Below are positions 44,177-55,138 of a stretch of 64,000 bases of DNA, one piece after another. The DNA is taken from contig JAUCBN010000012.1 in the NCBI GenBank assembly GCA_035048815.1, positions 12,530,001 to 12,594,000 on the forward strand, read 5' to 3'. This DNA is from Abelmoschus esculentus. Its lineage: Eukaryota > Streptophyta > Magnoliopsida > Malvales > Malvaceae. The position numbers and the translations under genes were made by a program. Each line of letters starts with the position of its first letter. Positions within the stretch are counted from its first letter, which is position 1. Under the pieces are notes generated by a model. The model worked only from the letters and a program-made list of their open reading frames with translations, was not told where the DNA came from and did no database searches.

Positions 44177-44295
44177 GGGGTGCAACACGAGGACTTCCCA
44201 GGAGGTCACCCATCCTAGTACTACTCTCGCCCAAGCACGCTTAATTGCGGAGTTCTGAAGGGATCCGGTGCATTAGTGCTGGTATGATCGCTCCC
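44177..44295 (-). rRNA. 5S rRNA copy 157
   Basis: Changes: G51A, A37U, U4A. Partner of copy 134. Confidence 0.95.
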
Positions 44296-44459
44296 GTCAA
44301 GGAAAGCGCGCTGAACGTACTAATAGGATCAACGGCGCGCGATTATGACTTGCGAGACTCTTTTAACATAAAAGCACGAGGGGGGACGTACCGACAATCC
44401 GAACCAAAAATTAACTAAAAACATTAAAAAAAATAGAGGGATAAAACCGAGTCAAAAAA

Positions 44460-44578
44460 GGGGTGCAACACGAGGACTTCCCAGGAGGTCACCCATCCTA
44501 GGACTACTCCCGCCCAAGCACGCTTCACTGCGGAGTTCTGATGGGATCCGGTGCATTAGTGCTCGTATGATCGCACCC
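44460..44578 (-). rRNA. 5S rRNA copy 158
   Basis: Changes: A77C, A69G, U53G, C15G. Partner of copy 135, T6 terminator included. Confidence 0.94.
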
Positions 44579-44743
44579 GTCAAGGAATGCGCGCTGAACG
44601 TACTAATAGGATCAACGGCGCGCGATTATGACTTGCGAGACTCTTTTAACATAAAAGCACGAGGGGGGACGTACCGACAATCCGAACCAAATATTAACTA
44701 AAAACATTAAAAAAAAATAGAGGGATAAAACCGAGTCGAAAAA

Positions 44744-44862
44744 GGGGAACAACACGAGGATTTCCCAGGAGGTCACCCATCCTAGTACTACTCTCGCCCA
44801 AGCACGCTTCACTGCGGAGTTCTGATGGGATCCGGTGCATTAGTGCTGGTATGATCGCACCC
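44744..44862 (-). rRNA. 5S rRNA copy 159
   Basis: Changes: A115U, C114U, G102A, U53G. Partner of copy 136. Confidence 0.94.
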
Positions 44863-44961
44863 GTCAAGGAATGCGCGCTGAACGTACTAATAGGATCAAC
44901 GGCGCGCGATTATGACTTGCGAGACTCTTTTAACATAAAAGCACGAGGGAGTCGAAAAAGG

Positions 44962-45040
44962 AGTACTACTCTCGCCCAAGCACGCATAACTGCGGAGTTC
45001 TAATGGGATCCAGTGCATTAGTGCTGGTATGATCGCACCC
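44962..45040 (-). pseudogene. 5S rRNA copy 160, 3' part and spacer deleted
   Basis: RNA nt 1-79 only, with both deletion junctions identical to copy 137 at 6,417 bp to the left. The deletions therefore predate the block duplication. Changes: A55U, C39U, C29U. Confidence 0.92.
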
Positions 45041-45205
45041 GTCAAGGAATGCGCGCTGAACGTACTAATAGGATCAACGGCGCGCGATTATGACTTGCGA
45101 GACTCTTTTAACATAAAAGCACGAGGGGGGACGTACCGACAATCCGAACCAAAAATTAACTAAAAACATTAAAAAAAAATAGAGGGATAAAACCGAGTCG
45201 AAAAA

Positions 45206-45323
45206 GGGGTGCAACACGAGGACTTCCTAGGAGGTCACCCATCCTAGTACTACTCTCTCCCAAGCACGCTTCACTGCAGAGTTCTGATGGGATCCGGTGC
45301 ATTAGTGCTGGTATGATCGCACT
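45206..45323 (-). rRNA. 5S rRNA copy 161
   Basis: 118 nt with the shortened 5' end of copy 138. Also G97A, C67A, U53G, C47U; C67A is new since the duplication. Confidence 0.92.
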
Positions 45324-45488
45324 GTCAAGGAATGCGCGCTGAACGTACTAATAGGATCAACGGCGCGCGATTATGACTTGCGAGACTCTTTTAACATAAA
45401 AGCACGAGGGGGGACGTACCGACAATCCGAACCAAATATTAACTAAAAACATTAAAAAAAAATAGAGGGATAAAACCGAGTCGAAAAA

Positions 45489-45607
45489 GGGGAACAACAC
45501 GAGGATTTCCCAGGAGGTCACCCATCCTAGTACTACTCTCGCCCAAGCACGCTTCACTGCGGAGTTCTGATGGGATCCGGTGCATTAGTGCTGGTATGAT
45601 CGCACCC
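45489..45607 (-). rRNA. 5S rRNA copy 162
   Basis: Changes: A115U, C114U, G102A, U53G. Partner of copy 139. Confidence 0.94.
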
Positions 45608-45771
45608 GTCAAGGAATGCGCGCTGAACGTACTAATAGGATCAACGGCGCGCGATTATGACTTGCGAGACTCTTTTAACATAAAAGCACGAGGGGGGACG
45701 TACCGACAATCCGAACCAAAAATTAACTAAAATCATTAAAAAAAATAGAGGGATAAAACCGAGTCGAAAAA

Positions 45772-45890
45772 GGGGTGCAACACGAGGACTTCCCAGGAGG
45801 TCACCCATGCTAGTACTACTCTCGCCCAAGCACGCTTCACTGCGGAGTTCTGAAGGGATCCGGTGCATTAGTGCTAGTATGATCGCACCC
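45772..45890 (-). rRNA. 5S rRNA copy 163
   Basis: Changes: G82C, U53G, A37U, C15U. Partner of copy 140. Confidence 0.95.
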
Positions 45891-46055
45891 GTCAAGGAAA
45901 GCGCGCTGAACGTACTAATAGGATCAACGGCGCGCGATTATGACTTGCGAGACTCTTTTAACATAAAAGCACGAGGGGGGACGTACCGACAATCCGAACC
46001 AAAAATTAACTAAAAACATTAAAAAAAAATAGAGGGATAAAACCGAGTCGAAAAA

Positions 46056-46174
46056 GGGGTGCAACACGAGGACTTCCCAGGAGGTCACCCATCCTAGGAC
46101 TACTCCCGCCCAAGCACGCTTCACTGCGGAGTTCTGATGGGATCCGGTGCATTAGTGCTCGTATGATCGCACCC
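46056..46174 (-). rRNA. 5S rRNA copy 164
   Basis: Changes: A77C, A69G, U53G, C15G. Partner of copy 141. Confidence 0.95.
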
Positions 46175-46339
46175 GTCAAGGAATGCGCGCTGAACGTACT
46201 AATAGGATCAACGGCGCGCGATTATGACTTGCGAGACTCTTTTAACATAAAAGCACGAGGGGGGACGTACCGACAATCCGAACCAAATATTAACTAAAAA
46301 CATTAAAAAAAAATAGAGGGATAAAACCGAGTCAAAAAA

Positions 46340-46458
46340 GGGGAACAACACGAGGATTTCCCAGGAGGTCACCCATCCTAGTACTACTCTCGCCCAAGCA
46401 CGCTTCACTGCGGAGTTCTGATGGGATCCGGTGCATTAGTGCTGGTATGATCGCACCC
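46340..46458 (-). rRNA. 5S rRNA copy 165
   Basis: Changes: A115U, C114U, G102A, U53G; T6 terminator. Partner of copies 142 and 181. Confidence 0.94.
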
Positions 46459-46623
46459 GTCAAGGAATGCGCGCTGAACGTACTAATAGGATCAACGGCG
46501 CGCGATTATGACTTGCGAGACTCTTTTAACATAAAAGCACGAGGGGGGACGTACCGACAATCCGAACCAAAAATTAACTAAAAACATTAAAAAAAAATAG
46601 AGGGATAAAACCGAGTCGAAAAA

Positions 46624-46742
46624 GGAGTGCAACACGAGGACTTCCCAAGAGGTCACCCATCCTAGTACTACTCTCGCCCAAGCACGCTTAACTGCGGAGT
46701 TCTGATGGGATCCAGTGCATTAGTGCTGGTATGATCGCACCC
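46624..46742 (-). rRNA. 5S rRNA copy 166
   Basis: Changes: C117U, C95U, C29U. Partner of copies 143 and 182. Confidence 0.95.
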
Positions 46743-46907
46743 GTCAAGGAATGCGCGCTGAACGTACTAATAGGATCAACGGCGCGCGATTATGACTTGC
46801 GAGACTCTTTTAACATAAAAGCACGAGGGGGGACGTACCGACAATCCGAACCAAAAATTAACTAAAAACATTAAAAAAAAATAGAGGGATAAAACCGAGT
46901 CGAAAAA

Positions 46908-47025
46908 GGGGTGCAACACGAGGACTTCCTAGGAGGTCACCCATCCTAGTACTACTCTCGCCCAAGCACGCTTCACTGCAGAGTTCTGATGGGATCCGGT
47001 GCATTAGTGCTGGTATGATCACACT
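46908..47025 (-). rRNA. 5S rRNA copy 167
   Basis: 118 nt with shortened 5' end. Also G97A, U53G, C47U, C6U. Partner of copy 144. Confidence 0.92.
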
Positions 47026-47190
47026 GTCAAGGAATGCGCGCTGAACGTACTAATAGGATCAACGGTGCGCGATTATGACTTGCGAGACTCTTTTAACATA
47101 AAAGCACGAGGGGGGACGTACCGACAATCCGAACCAAAAATTAACTAAAATCATTAAAAAAAAATAGAGGGATAAAACCGAGTCGAAAAA

Positions 47191-47309
47191 GGGGTGCAAA
47201 ACGAGGACTTCCCAGGAGGTCACCCATCCTAATACTACTCTCGCCCAAGCACGCTTCACTGCGGAGTTCTGATGGGATCCGGTGCATTAGTGCTGGTATG
47301 ATCGCACCC
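47191..47309 (-). rRNA. 5S rRNA copy 168
   Basis: Changes: G110U, C78U, U53G. Partner of copy 145. Confidence 0.95.
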
Positions 47310-47473
47310 GTCAAGGAATGCGCGCTGAACGTACTAATAGGATCAACGGCGCGCGATTATGACTTGCGAGACTCTTTTAACATAAAAGCACGAGGGGGGA
47401 CGTACCGACAATCCGAACCAAAAATTAACTAAAAACATTAAAAAAAATAGAGGGATAAAACCGAGTCGAAAAA

Positions 47474-47592
47474 GGGGTGCAACACGAGGACTTCCCATGA
47501 GGTCACCCATCCTAGTACTACTCTCGCCCAAGCGCGCTTAACTGCGGAGTTCTGATGGGATTCGGTGCATTAGTGCTGGTATGATCGCACCC
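47474..47592 (-). rRNA. 5S rRNA copy 169
   Basis: Changes: C95A, U59C, G31A. Partner of copies 146 and 185. Confidence 0.95.
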
Positions 47593-47756
47593 GTCAAGGA
47601 ATGCGCGCTGAATGTACTAATAGGATCAACGGCGCGCGATTATGACTTGCGAGACTCTTTTAACATAAAAGCACGAGGGGGGACCTACCGACAATCCGAA
47701 CCAAAAATTAACTAAAAACATTAAAAAAAATAGAGGTATAAAACCGAGTCGAAAAA

Positions 47757-47875
47757 GGGGTGCAACACGAGGACTTCCCAGGAGGTCACCCATCCTAGTA
47801 CTACTCTCGCCCAAGCACGCTTAACTGCAGAATTCTGATGGGATCCGGTGCATTAGTGCTAGTATGATCGCACCC
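47757..47875 (-). rRNA. 5S rRNA copy 170
   Basis: Changes: C47U, C44U, C15U, with the GAATTC site. Partner of copies 147 and 186. Confidence 0.95.
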
Positions 47876-48040
47876 GTCAAGGAATGCGCGCTGAACGTAC
47901 TAATAGGATCAACGGCGCGCGATTATGACTTGCGAGACTCTTTTAACATAAAAGCACGAGGGGGGACGTACCGACAATCCGAACCAAAAATTAACTAAAA
48001 ACATTAAAAAAAAATAGAGGGATAAAACCGAGTCGAAAAA

Positions 48041-48159
48041 GGGGTGCAACACGAGGACTTCCCAGGAGGTCACCCATCCTAGTACTACTCCCGCCCAAGC
48101 ACGCTTCACTGCGGAGTTCTGATGGGATCCGGTGCATTAGTGCTCATATGATCGCACCC
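48041..48159 (-). rRNA. 5S rRNA copy 171
   Basis: Changes: A69G, U53G, C15G, C14U; -1 is T. Partner of copy 148. Confidence 0.95.
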
Positions 48160-48323
48160 ATCAAGGAATGCGCGCTGAACGTACTAATAGGATCAACGGC
48201 GCGCGATTATGATTTGCGAGACTCTTTTAACATAAAAGCACGAGGGGGGAGGTACCGACAATCCGAACCAAAAATTAACTAAAAACATTAAAAAAAATAG
48301 AGGGATAAAACCGTGTCGAAAAA

Positions 48324-48442
48324 GGGGTGCAACACGAGGACTTCCCAGGTGGTCACCCATCCTAGTACTACTCTCGCCCAAGCACGCTTCACTGCGGAGT
48401 TCTGGTGGGATCCGGTGCATTAGTGATGGTATGATCGCACCC
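48324..48442 (-). rRNA. 5S rRNA copy 172
   Basis: Changes: U93A, U53G, U38C, G17U. Partner of copy 149. Confidence 0.94.
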
Positions 48443-48607
48443 GTCAAGGAATGCGCGCTGAACGTACTAATAGGATCAACGGCGCGCGATTATGACTTGC
48501 GAGACTCTTTTAACATAAAAGAACGAGGGGGGACGTACCGACAATCCGAACCAAAAATTAACTAAAATCATTAAAAAAAAATAGAGGGATAAAACCGAGT
48601 CGAAAAG

Positions 48608-48726
48608 GGGGTACAACACGAGGACTTCCCAGAAGGACACCCATCCTAGTACTACTCTCGCCCAAGCACACTTAACTGCTGAGTTCTGATGGGATCCGGT
48701 GCATTTGTGCTGGTATGATCGCACCC
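48608..48726 (-). rRNA. 5S rRNA copy 173
   Basis: Changes: C114U, C94U, A90U, C57U, C47A, U21A; T4 terminator. Partner of copy 150. Confidence 0.93.
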
Positions 48727-48891
48727 GTCAAGGAATGCGCGCTGAACGTACTAATAGGATCAACGGCGCGCGATTATGACTTGCGAGACTCTTTTAACAT
48801 AAAAGCACGAGGGGGGACGTACCGACAATCCGAACCAAAAATTAACTAAAAACATTAAAAAAAAATAGAGGGATAAAACCGTGTCGAAAAA

Positions 48892-49010
48892 GGGGTGCAA
48901 CACGAGGACTTCCCAGGTGGTCACCCATCCTAGTACTACTCTTGCCCAAGCACGCTTAACTGCGAAGTTCTGATGGGATCCGGTGCATTAGTGCTGGTAT
49001 GATCGCACCC
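48892..49010 (-). rRNA. 5S rRNA copy 174
   Basis: Changes: U93A, G68A, C46U. Confidence 0.95.
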
Positions 49011-49174
49011 GTCAAGGAATGCGCGCTGAACGTACTAATAGGATCAACGGCCCGCGATTATGACTTGCGAGACTCTTTTAACATAAAAGCACGAGGGGGG
49101 ACGTACCGACAATCCGAACCAACAATTAACTAAAAACATTAAAAAAAATAGAGGGATAAAACCGAGTCGAAAAA

Positions 49175-49293
49175 GTGGTGCAACACGAGGACTTCCCAGG
49201 AGGTCATCCATCCTAGTACTAGTCTCGCCCAAGCACGCTTAACTGCGGAGTTCTGATGGGATCCGGTGCATTAGTGCTGGTATGATCGCACCC
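49175..49293 (-). rRNA. 5S rRNA copy 175
   Basis: Changes: C118A, G87A, G72C. Ends the right 6,417-bp block. Confidence 0.94.
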
Positions 49294-49459
49294 GTCAAAG
49301 AATGCGCGCTGAACGTACTAATAGGATCAACGGCGCGCGATTATGACTTGCGAGACTCTTTTAACATAAAAGCACGAGGGGGGACGTACCGACAATCCGA
49401 ACCAAAAATTAACTAAAAACATTAAAAAAAAAATAGAGGGATAAAACCGAGTCGAAAAA

Positions 49460-49578
49460 GGGGTGCAACACGAGGACTTCCCAAGAGGTCACCCATCCTA
49501 GTACTACTCTCGCCCAAGCACGCTTAACTGCGGAGTTCTGATGGGATCCGGTGCATTAGAGCTGGTATGATCGCACCC
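49460..49578 (-). rRNA. 5S rRNA copy 176
   Basis: Changes: C95U, A19U. Its flank has AAGGTATGC for AAGGAATGC on the plus strand. Confidence 0.95.
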
Positions 49579-49743
49579 GTCAAGGTATGCGCGCTGAACG
49601 TACTAATAGGAACAACGGCGCGTGATTATGACTTGCGAGACTCTTTTAACATAAAAGCACGAGGGGGGACGTACCGACAATCCGAACCAAAAATTAACTA
49701 AAAACATTAAAAAAAAATAGAGGGATAAAACCGAGTCGAAAAT

Positions 49744-49862
49744 GGGGTGCAACACGAGGACTTCCTAGGAGGTCACCCATCCTAGTACTACTCTCGCCCA
49801 AGCACGCTTAACTGCGGAGTTCTGATGGGATCCGGTGCATTAGTGCTGGTATGATCGCACCC
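49744..49862 (-). rRNA. 5S rRNA copy 177
   Basis: Only G97A in the gene, but the terminator starts ATTTT, leaving T4 one base away. Confidence 0.94.
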
Positions 49863-50027
49863 GTAAAGGAATGCGCGCTGAACGTACTAATAGGATCAAC
49901 GGCGCGCGATTATGACTTGCGAGACTCTTTTAACATAAAAGCACGAGGGGGGACGTACCGACAATCCGAACCAAAAATTAACTAAAAACATTAAAAAAAA
50001 ATAGAGGGATAAAACCGAGTCGAAAAA

Positions 50028-50146
50028 AGGGTGCAACACGAGGACTTCCCAGGAGGTCACCCATCCTAGTACTACTCTCGCCCAAGCACGTTTGACTGCG
50101 GAGTTCTGATGGGATCCAGTGCATTAGTGCTGGTATGATCGCACCC
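50028..50146 (-). rRNA. 5S rRNA copy 178
   Basis: Changes: C119U, G56A, U53C, C29U. Confidence 0.95.
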
Positions 50147-50311
50147 GTCAAGAAATGCGCGCTGAACGTACTAATAGGATCAACGGCGCGCGATTATGAC
50201 TTGCGAGACTCTTTTAACATAAAAGCACGAGGGGGGACGTACCGACAATCCGAACCAAAAATTAACTAAAAACATTAAAAAAAAATAGAGGGATAAAACC
50301 GAGTCGAAAAA

Positions 50312-50430
50312 GGGGTGCAACACGAGCACTTCCCAGGAGGTCACCCATCCTAGTACTACTCTCGCCCAAGCACGCTTGACTGCGGAGTTCTGATGGGATC
50401 CAGTGCATTAGTGTTGGTATGATCGCACCC
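50312..50430 (-). rRNA. 5S rRNA copy 179
   Basis: Changes: C104G, U53C, C29U, G17A. One extra A in the upstream flank. Confidence 0.94.
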
Positions 50431-50596
50431 GTCAAAAGAATGCGCGCTGGACGTACTAATAGGATCAACGGCGCGCGATTATGACTTGCGAGACTCTTTT
50501 AACATAAAAGCACGAGGGGGGACGTACCGACAATCCGAACCAAAAATTAACTAAAAACATTAAAAAAAAATAGAGGGATAAAACCGAGTCGAAAAA

Positions 50597-50715
50597 GGAG
50601 TGCAACACGAGGACTTCCCAAGAGGTCACCCATCCTAGTACTACTCTCGCCCAAGCACGCTTAACTGCGGAGTTCTGATGGGATCCAGTGCATTAGTGCT
50701 GGTATGATCGCACCC
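50597..50715 (-). rRNA. 5S rRNA copy 180
   Basis: Changes: C117U, C95U, C29U. Gene matches copies 143 and 166. Confidence 0.95.
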
Positions 50716-50880
50716 GTCAAGGAATGCGCGCTGAACGTACTAATAGGATCAACGGCGCGCGATTATGACTTGCGAGACTCTTTTAACATAAAAGCACGAG
50801 GGGGGACGTACCGACAATCCGAACCAAAAATTAACTAAAAACATTAAAAAAAAATAGAGGGATAAAACCGAGTCGAAAAA

Positions 50881-50999
50881 GGGGAACAACACGAGGATTT
50901 CCCAGGAGGTCACCCATCCTAGTACTACTCTCGCCCAAGCACGCTTCACTGCGGAGTTCTGATGGGATCCGGTGCATTAGTGCTGGTATGATCGCACCC
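50881..50999 (-). rRNA. 5S rRNA copy 181
   Basis: Changes: A115U, C114U, G102A, U53G. First unit of the shifted 4.54-kb block. Confidence 0.94.
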
Positions 51000-51164
51000 G
51001 TCAAGGAATGCGCGCTGAACGTACTAATAGGATCAACGGCGCGCGATTATGACTTGCGAGACTCTTTTAACATAAAAGCACGAGGGGGGACGTACCGACA
51101 ATCCGAACCAAAAATTAACTAAAAACATTAAAAAAAAATAGAGGGATAAAACCGAGTCGAAAAA

Positions 51165-51283
51165 GGAGTGCAACACGAGGACTTCCCAAGAGGTCACCCA
51201 TCCTAGTACTACTCTCGCCCAAGCACGCTTAACTGCGGAGTTCTGATGGGATCCAGTGCATTAGTGCTGGTATGATCGCACCC
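51165..51283 (-). rRNA. 5S rRNA copy 182
   Basis: Changes: C117U, C95U, C29U; -1 is T. Confidence 0.95.
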
Positions 51284-51448
51284 ATCAAGGAATGCGCGCT
51301 GAACGTACTAATAGGATCAACGGCGCGCGATTATGACTTGCGAGACTCTTTTAACATAAAAGCACGAGGGGGGACGTACCGACAATCCGAACCAAAAATT
51401 AACTAAAAACATTAAAAAAAAATAGAGGGATAAAACCGAGTCGAAAAA

Positions 51449-51566
51449 GGGGTGCAACACGAGGACTTCCTAGGAGGTCACCCATCCTAGTACTACTCTC
51501 GCCCAAGCACGCTTCACTGCAGAGTTCTGATGGGATCCGGTGCATTAGTGCTGGTATGATCGCACT
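51449..51566 (-). rRNA. 5S rRNA copy 183
   Basis: 118 nt with shortened 5' end. Also G97A, U53G, C47U. Confidence 0.92.
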
Positions 51567-51731
51567 GTCAAGGAATGCGCGCTGAACGTACTAATAGGAT
51601 CAACGGTGCGCGATTATGACTTGCGAGACTCTTTTAACATAAAAGCACGAGGGGGGACGTACCGACAATCCGAACCAAAAATTAACTAAAATCATTAAAA
51701 AAAAATAGAGGGATAAAACCGAGTCGAAAAA

Positions 51732-51852
51732 GGGGTGCAAAACGAGGACTTCCCCCAGGAGGTCACCCATCCTAATACTACTCTCGCCCAAGCACGCTTC
51801 ACTGCGGAGTTCTGATGGGATCCGGTGCATTAGTGCTGGTATGATCGCACCC
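51732..51852 (-). rRNA. 5S rRNA copy 184, 2-nt insertion
   Basis: 121 nt: GG is inserted in the GGG run at nt 97-99 (plus-strand CCCCC), at the edge of the C box. Also G110U, C78U, U53G. Partner copies 145 and 168 lack the insertion. Confidence 0.92.
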
Positions 51853-52016
51853 GTCAAGGAATGCGCGCTGAACGTACTAATAGGATCAACGGCGCGCGAT
51901 TATGACTTGCGAGACTCTTTTAACATAAAAGCACGAGGGGGGACGTACCGACAATCCGAACCAAAAATTAACTAAAAACATTAAAAAAAATAGAGGGATA
52001 AAACCGAGTCGAAAAA

Positions 52017-52135
52017 GGGGTGCAACACGAGGACTTCCCATGAGGTCACCCATCCTAGTACTACTCTCGCCCAAGCGCGCTTAACTGCGGAGTTCTGATG
52101 GGATTCGGTGCATTAGTGCTGGTATGATCGCACCC
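52017..52135 (-). rRNA. 5S rRNA copy 185
   Basis: Changes: C95A, U59C, G31A. Confidence 0.95.
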
Positions 52136-52299
52136 GTCAAGGAATGCGCGCTGAATGTACTAATAGGATCAACGGCGCGCGATTATGACTTGCGAGACTC
52201 TTTTAACATAAAAGCACGAGGGGGGACCTACCGACAATCCGAACCAAAAATTAACTAAAAACATTAAAAAAAATAGAGGTATAAAACCGAGTCGAAAAA

Positions 52300-52418
52300 G
52301 GGGTGCAACACGAGGACTTCCCAGGAGGTCACCCATCCTAGTACTACTCTCGCCCAAGCACGCTTAACTGCAGAATTCTGATGGGATCCGGTGCATTAGT
52401 GCTAGTATGATCGCACCC
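52300..52418 (-). rRNA. 5S rRNA copy 186
   Basis: Changes: C47U, C44U, C15U, with the GAATTC site. Confidence 0.95.
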
Positions 52419-52583
52419 GTCAAGGAATGCGCGCTGAACGTACTAATAGGATCAACGGCGCGCGATTATGACTTGCGAGACTCTTTTAACATAAAAGCAC
52501 GAGGGGGGACGTACCGACAATCCGAACCAAAAATTAACTAAAAACATTAAAAAAAAATAGAGGGATAAAACCGAGTCGAAAAA

Positions 52584-52702
52584 GGGGTGCAACACGAGGA
52601 CTTCCCAGGAGGTCACCCATCCTAGTACTACTCTCGCCCAAGCACGCTTCACTGCGGAGTTCTGATGGGATCCGGTGCATTAGTGCTCATATGATCGCAC
52701 CC
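52584..52702 (-). rRNA. 5S rRNA copy 187
   Basis: Changes: U53G, C15G, C14U; -1 is T. Lacks A69G of copies 148 and 171. Confidence 0.95.
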
Positions 52703-52866
52703 ATCAAGGAATGCGCGCTGAACGTACTAATAGGATCAACGGCGCGCGATTATGATTTGCGAGACTCTTTTAACATAAAAGCACGAGGGGGGAGGTACCG
52801 ACAATCCGAACCAAAAATTAACTAAAAACATTAAAAAAAATAGAGGGATAAAACCGTGTCGAAAAA

Positions 52867-52985
52867 GGGGTGCAACACGAGGACTTCCCAGGTGGTCACC
52901 CATCCTAGTACTACTCTCGCCCAAGCACGCTTCACTGCGGAGTTCTGGTGGGATCCTGTGCATTAGTGATGGTATGATCGCACCC
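52867..52985 (-). rRNA. 5S rRNA copy 188
   Basis: Changes: U93A, U53G, U38C, C29A, G17U. TATA-like element reads TATTTGTA. Confidence 0.94.
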
Positions 52986-53150
52986 GTCAAGGAATGCGCG
53001 CTGAACGTACAAATAGGATCAACGGCGCGCGATTATGACTTGCGAGACTCTTTTTACATAAAAGAACGAGGGGGGACGTACCGACAATCCGAACCAAAAA
53101 TTAACTAAAATCATTAAAAAAAAATAGAGGGATAAAACCGAGTCGAAAAG

Positions 53151-53269
53151 GGGGTACAACACGAGGACTTCCCAGAAGGACACCCATCCTAGTACTACTC
53201 TAGCCCAAGCACACTTAACTGCTGAGTTCTGATGGGATCCGGTGCATTTGTGCTGGTATGATCGCACCC
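53151..53269 (-). rRNA. 5S rRNA copy 189
   Basis: Changes: C114U, C94U, A90U, G68U, C57U, C47A, U21A; T4 terminator. Confidence 0.93.
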
Positions 53270-53434
53270 GTCAAGGAATGCGCGCTGAACGTACTAATAG
53301 GATCAACGGCGCGCGATTATGACTTGCGAGACTCTTTTAACATAAAAGCACGAGGGGGGACGTACCGACAATCCGAACCAAAAATTAACTAAAAACATTA
53401 AAAAAAAATAGAGGGATAAAACCGTGTCGAAAAA

Positions 53435-53553
53435 GGGGTGCAACACGAGGACTTCCCAGGTGGTCACCCATCCTAGTACTACTCTTGCCCAAGCACGCTT
53501 AACTGCGAAGTTCTGATGGGATCCGGTGCATTAGTGCTAGTATGATCGCACCC
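53435..53553 (-). rRNA. 5S rRNA copy 190
   Basis: Changes: U93A, G68A, C46U, C15U. Confidence 0.94.
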
Positions 53554-53717
53554 GTCAAGGAATGCGCGCTGAACGTACTAATAGGATCAACGGCCCGCGA
53601 TTATGACTTGCGAGACTCTTTTAACATAAAAGCACGAGGGGGGACGTACCGACAATCCGAACCAACAATTAACTAAAAACATTAAAAAAAATAGAGGGAT
53701 AAAACCGAGTCGAAAAA

Positions 53718-53836
53718 GTGGTGCAACACGGGGACTTCCCAGGAGGTCATCCATCCTAGTACTAGTCTCGCCCAAGCACGCTTAACTGCGGAGTTCTGAT
53801 GGGATCCGGTGCATTAGTGCTGGTATGATCGCACCC
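53718..53836 (-). rRNA. 5S rRNA copy 191
   Basis: Changes: C118A, U106C, G87A, G72C. Confidence 0.94.
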
Positions 53837-54002
53837 GTCAAAGAATGCGCGCTGAACGTACTAATAGGATCAACGGCGCGCGATTATGACTTGCGAGACT
53901 CTTTTAACATAAAAGCACGAGGGGGGACGTACCGACAATCCGAACCAAAAATTAACTAAAAACATTAAAAAAAAAATAGAGGGATAAAACCGAGTCGAAA
54001 AA

Positions 54003-54121
54003 GGGGTGCAACACGAGGACTTCCCAAGAGGTCACCCATCCTAGTACTACTCTCGCCCAAGCACGCTTAACTGCGGAGTTCTGATGGGATCCGGTGCATT
54101 AGAGCTGGTATGATCGCACCC
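54003..54121 (-). rRNA. 5S rRNA copy 192
   Basis: Changes: C95U, A19U. Partner of copy 176. Confidence 0.95.
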
Positions 54122-54285
54122 GTCAAGGTATGCGCGCTGAACGTACTAATAGGAACAACGGCGCGTGATTATGACTTGCGAGACTCTTTTAACATAAAAG
54201 CACGAGGGGGGACGTACCGACAATCCGAACCAAAAATTAACTAAAAACATTAAAAAAAATAGAGGGATAAAACCGAGTCGAAAAT

Positions 54286-54404
54286 GGGGTGCAACACGAG
54301 GACTTCCTAGGAGGTCACCCATCCTAGTACTACTCTCGCCCAAGCACGCTTAACTGCGGAGTTCTGATGGGATCCGGTGCATTAGTGCTGGTATGATCGC
54401 ACCC
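54286..54404 (-). rRNA. 5S rRNA copy 193
   Basis: Only G97A in the gene; terminator starts ATTTT as in copy 177. Confidence 0.94.
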
Positions 54405-54569
54405 GTTAAGGAATGCGCGCTGAACGTACTAATAGGATCAACGGCGCGCGATTATGACTTGCGAGACTCTTTTAACATAAAAGCACGAGGGGGGACGTAC
54501 CGACAATCCGAACCAAAAATTAACTAAAAACATTAAAAAAAAATAGAGGGATAAAACCGAGTCGAAAAA

Positions 54570-54688
54570 AGGGTGCAACACGAGGACTTCCCAGGAGGTC
54601 ACCCATCCTAGTACTACTCTCGCCCAAGCACGTTTGACTGCGGAGTTCTGATGGGATCCAGTGCATTAGTGCTGGTATGATCGCACCC
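54570..54688 (-). rRNA. 5S rRNA copy 194
   Basis: Changes: C119U, G56A, U53C, C29U. Confidence 0.95.
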
Positions 54689-54853
54689 GTCAAGAAATGC
54701 GCGCTGAACGTACTAATAGGATCAACGGCGCGCGATTATGACTTGCGAGACTCTTTTAACATAAAAGCACGAGGGGGGACGTACCGACAATCCGAACCAA
54801 AAATTAACTAAAAACATTAAAAAAAAATAGAGGGATAAAACCGAGTCGAAAAA

Positions 54854-54972
54854 GGGGTGCAACACGAGCACTTCCCAGGAGGTCACCCATCCTAGTACTA
54901 CTCTCGCCCAAGCACGTTTGACTGCGGAGTTCTGATGGGATCCAGTGCATTAGTGTTGGTATGATCGCACCC
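54854..54972 (-). rRNA. 5S rRNA copy 195
   Basis: Changes: C104G, G56A, U53C, C29U, G17A. Last unit of the shifted block. Confidence 0.94.
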
Positions 54973-55138
54973 GTCAAAGAATGCGCGCTGAACGTACTAA
55001 TAGGATCAACGGCGCGCGATTATGACTTGCGAGACTCTTTTAACATAAAAGCACGAGGGGGGACGTACCGACAATCCGAACCAAAAATTAACTAAAAACA
55101 TTAAAAAAAAAATAGAGGGATAAAACCGAGTCGAAAAA

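Larger units (their letters stand above)
36460..49293 (-). repeat. Near-perfect tandem duplication of a 6,417-bp, 23-unit block (copies 130-152 and 153-175)
   Basis: Every gene from copy 130 to 152 has a partner exactly 6,417 bp to the right, including a doubly deleted unit (137 and 160). The only gene differences I noticed are G60A in 151 but not 174 and C67A in 161 but not 138. The blocks abut directly: 36460-42876 and 42877-49293. Copies 129 and 152 differ, so the left boundary lies in the spacer near 36465. Confidence 0.93.
46340..54972 (-). repeat. Sixteen-unit-step duplication, about 4.54 kb (copies 165-179 and 181-195)
   Basis: Fifteen consecutive genes recur at 4,541-4,543 bp. The shift of +2 comes from a CC insertion in copy 184, and the later -1 from a shorter A tract before copy 193. 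More than ten differences are visible (for example in copies 183, 184, 187, 188, 189, 190, 191 and 195), so this pair has diverged more than the 6,417-bp pair it overlaps. Confidence 0.88.

Noticed and set aside
38940..49293. Treating the 6,417-bp duplication as a certain assembly error
   Set aside because: The partners are not fully identical (G60A in copy 151, C67A in copy 161), which favours two real blocks, though read evidence is needed.
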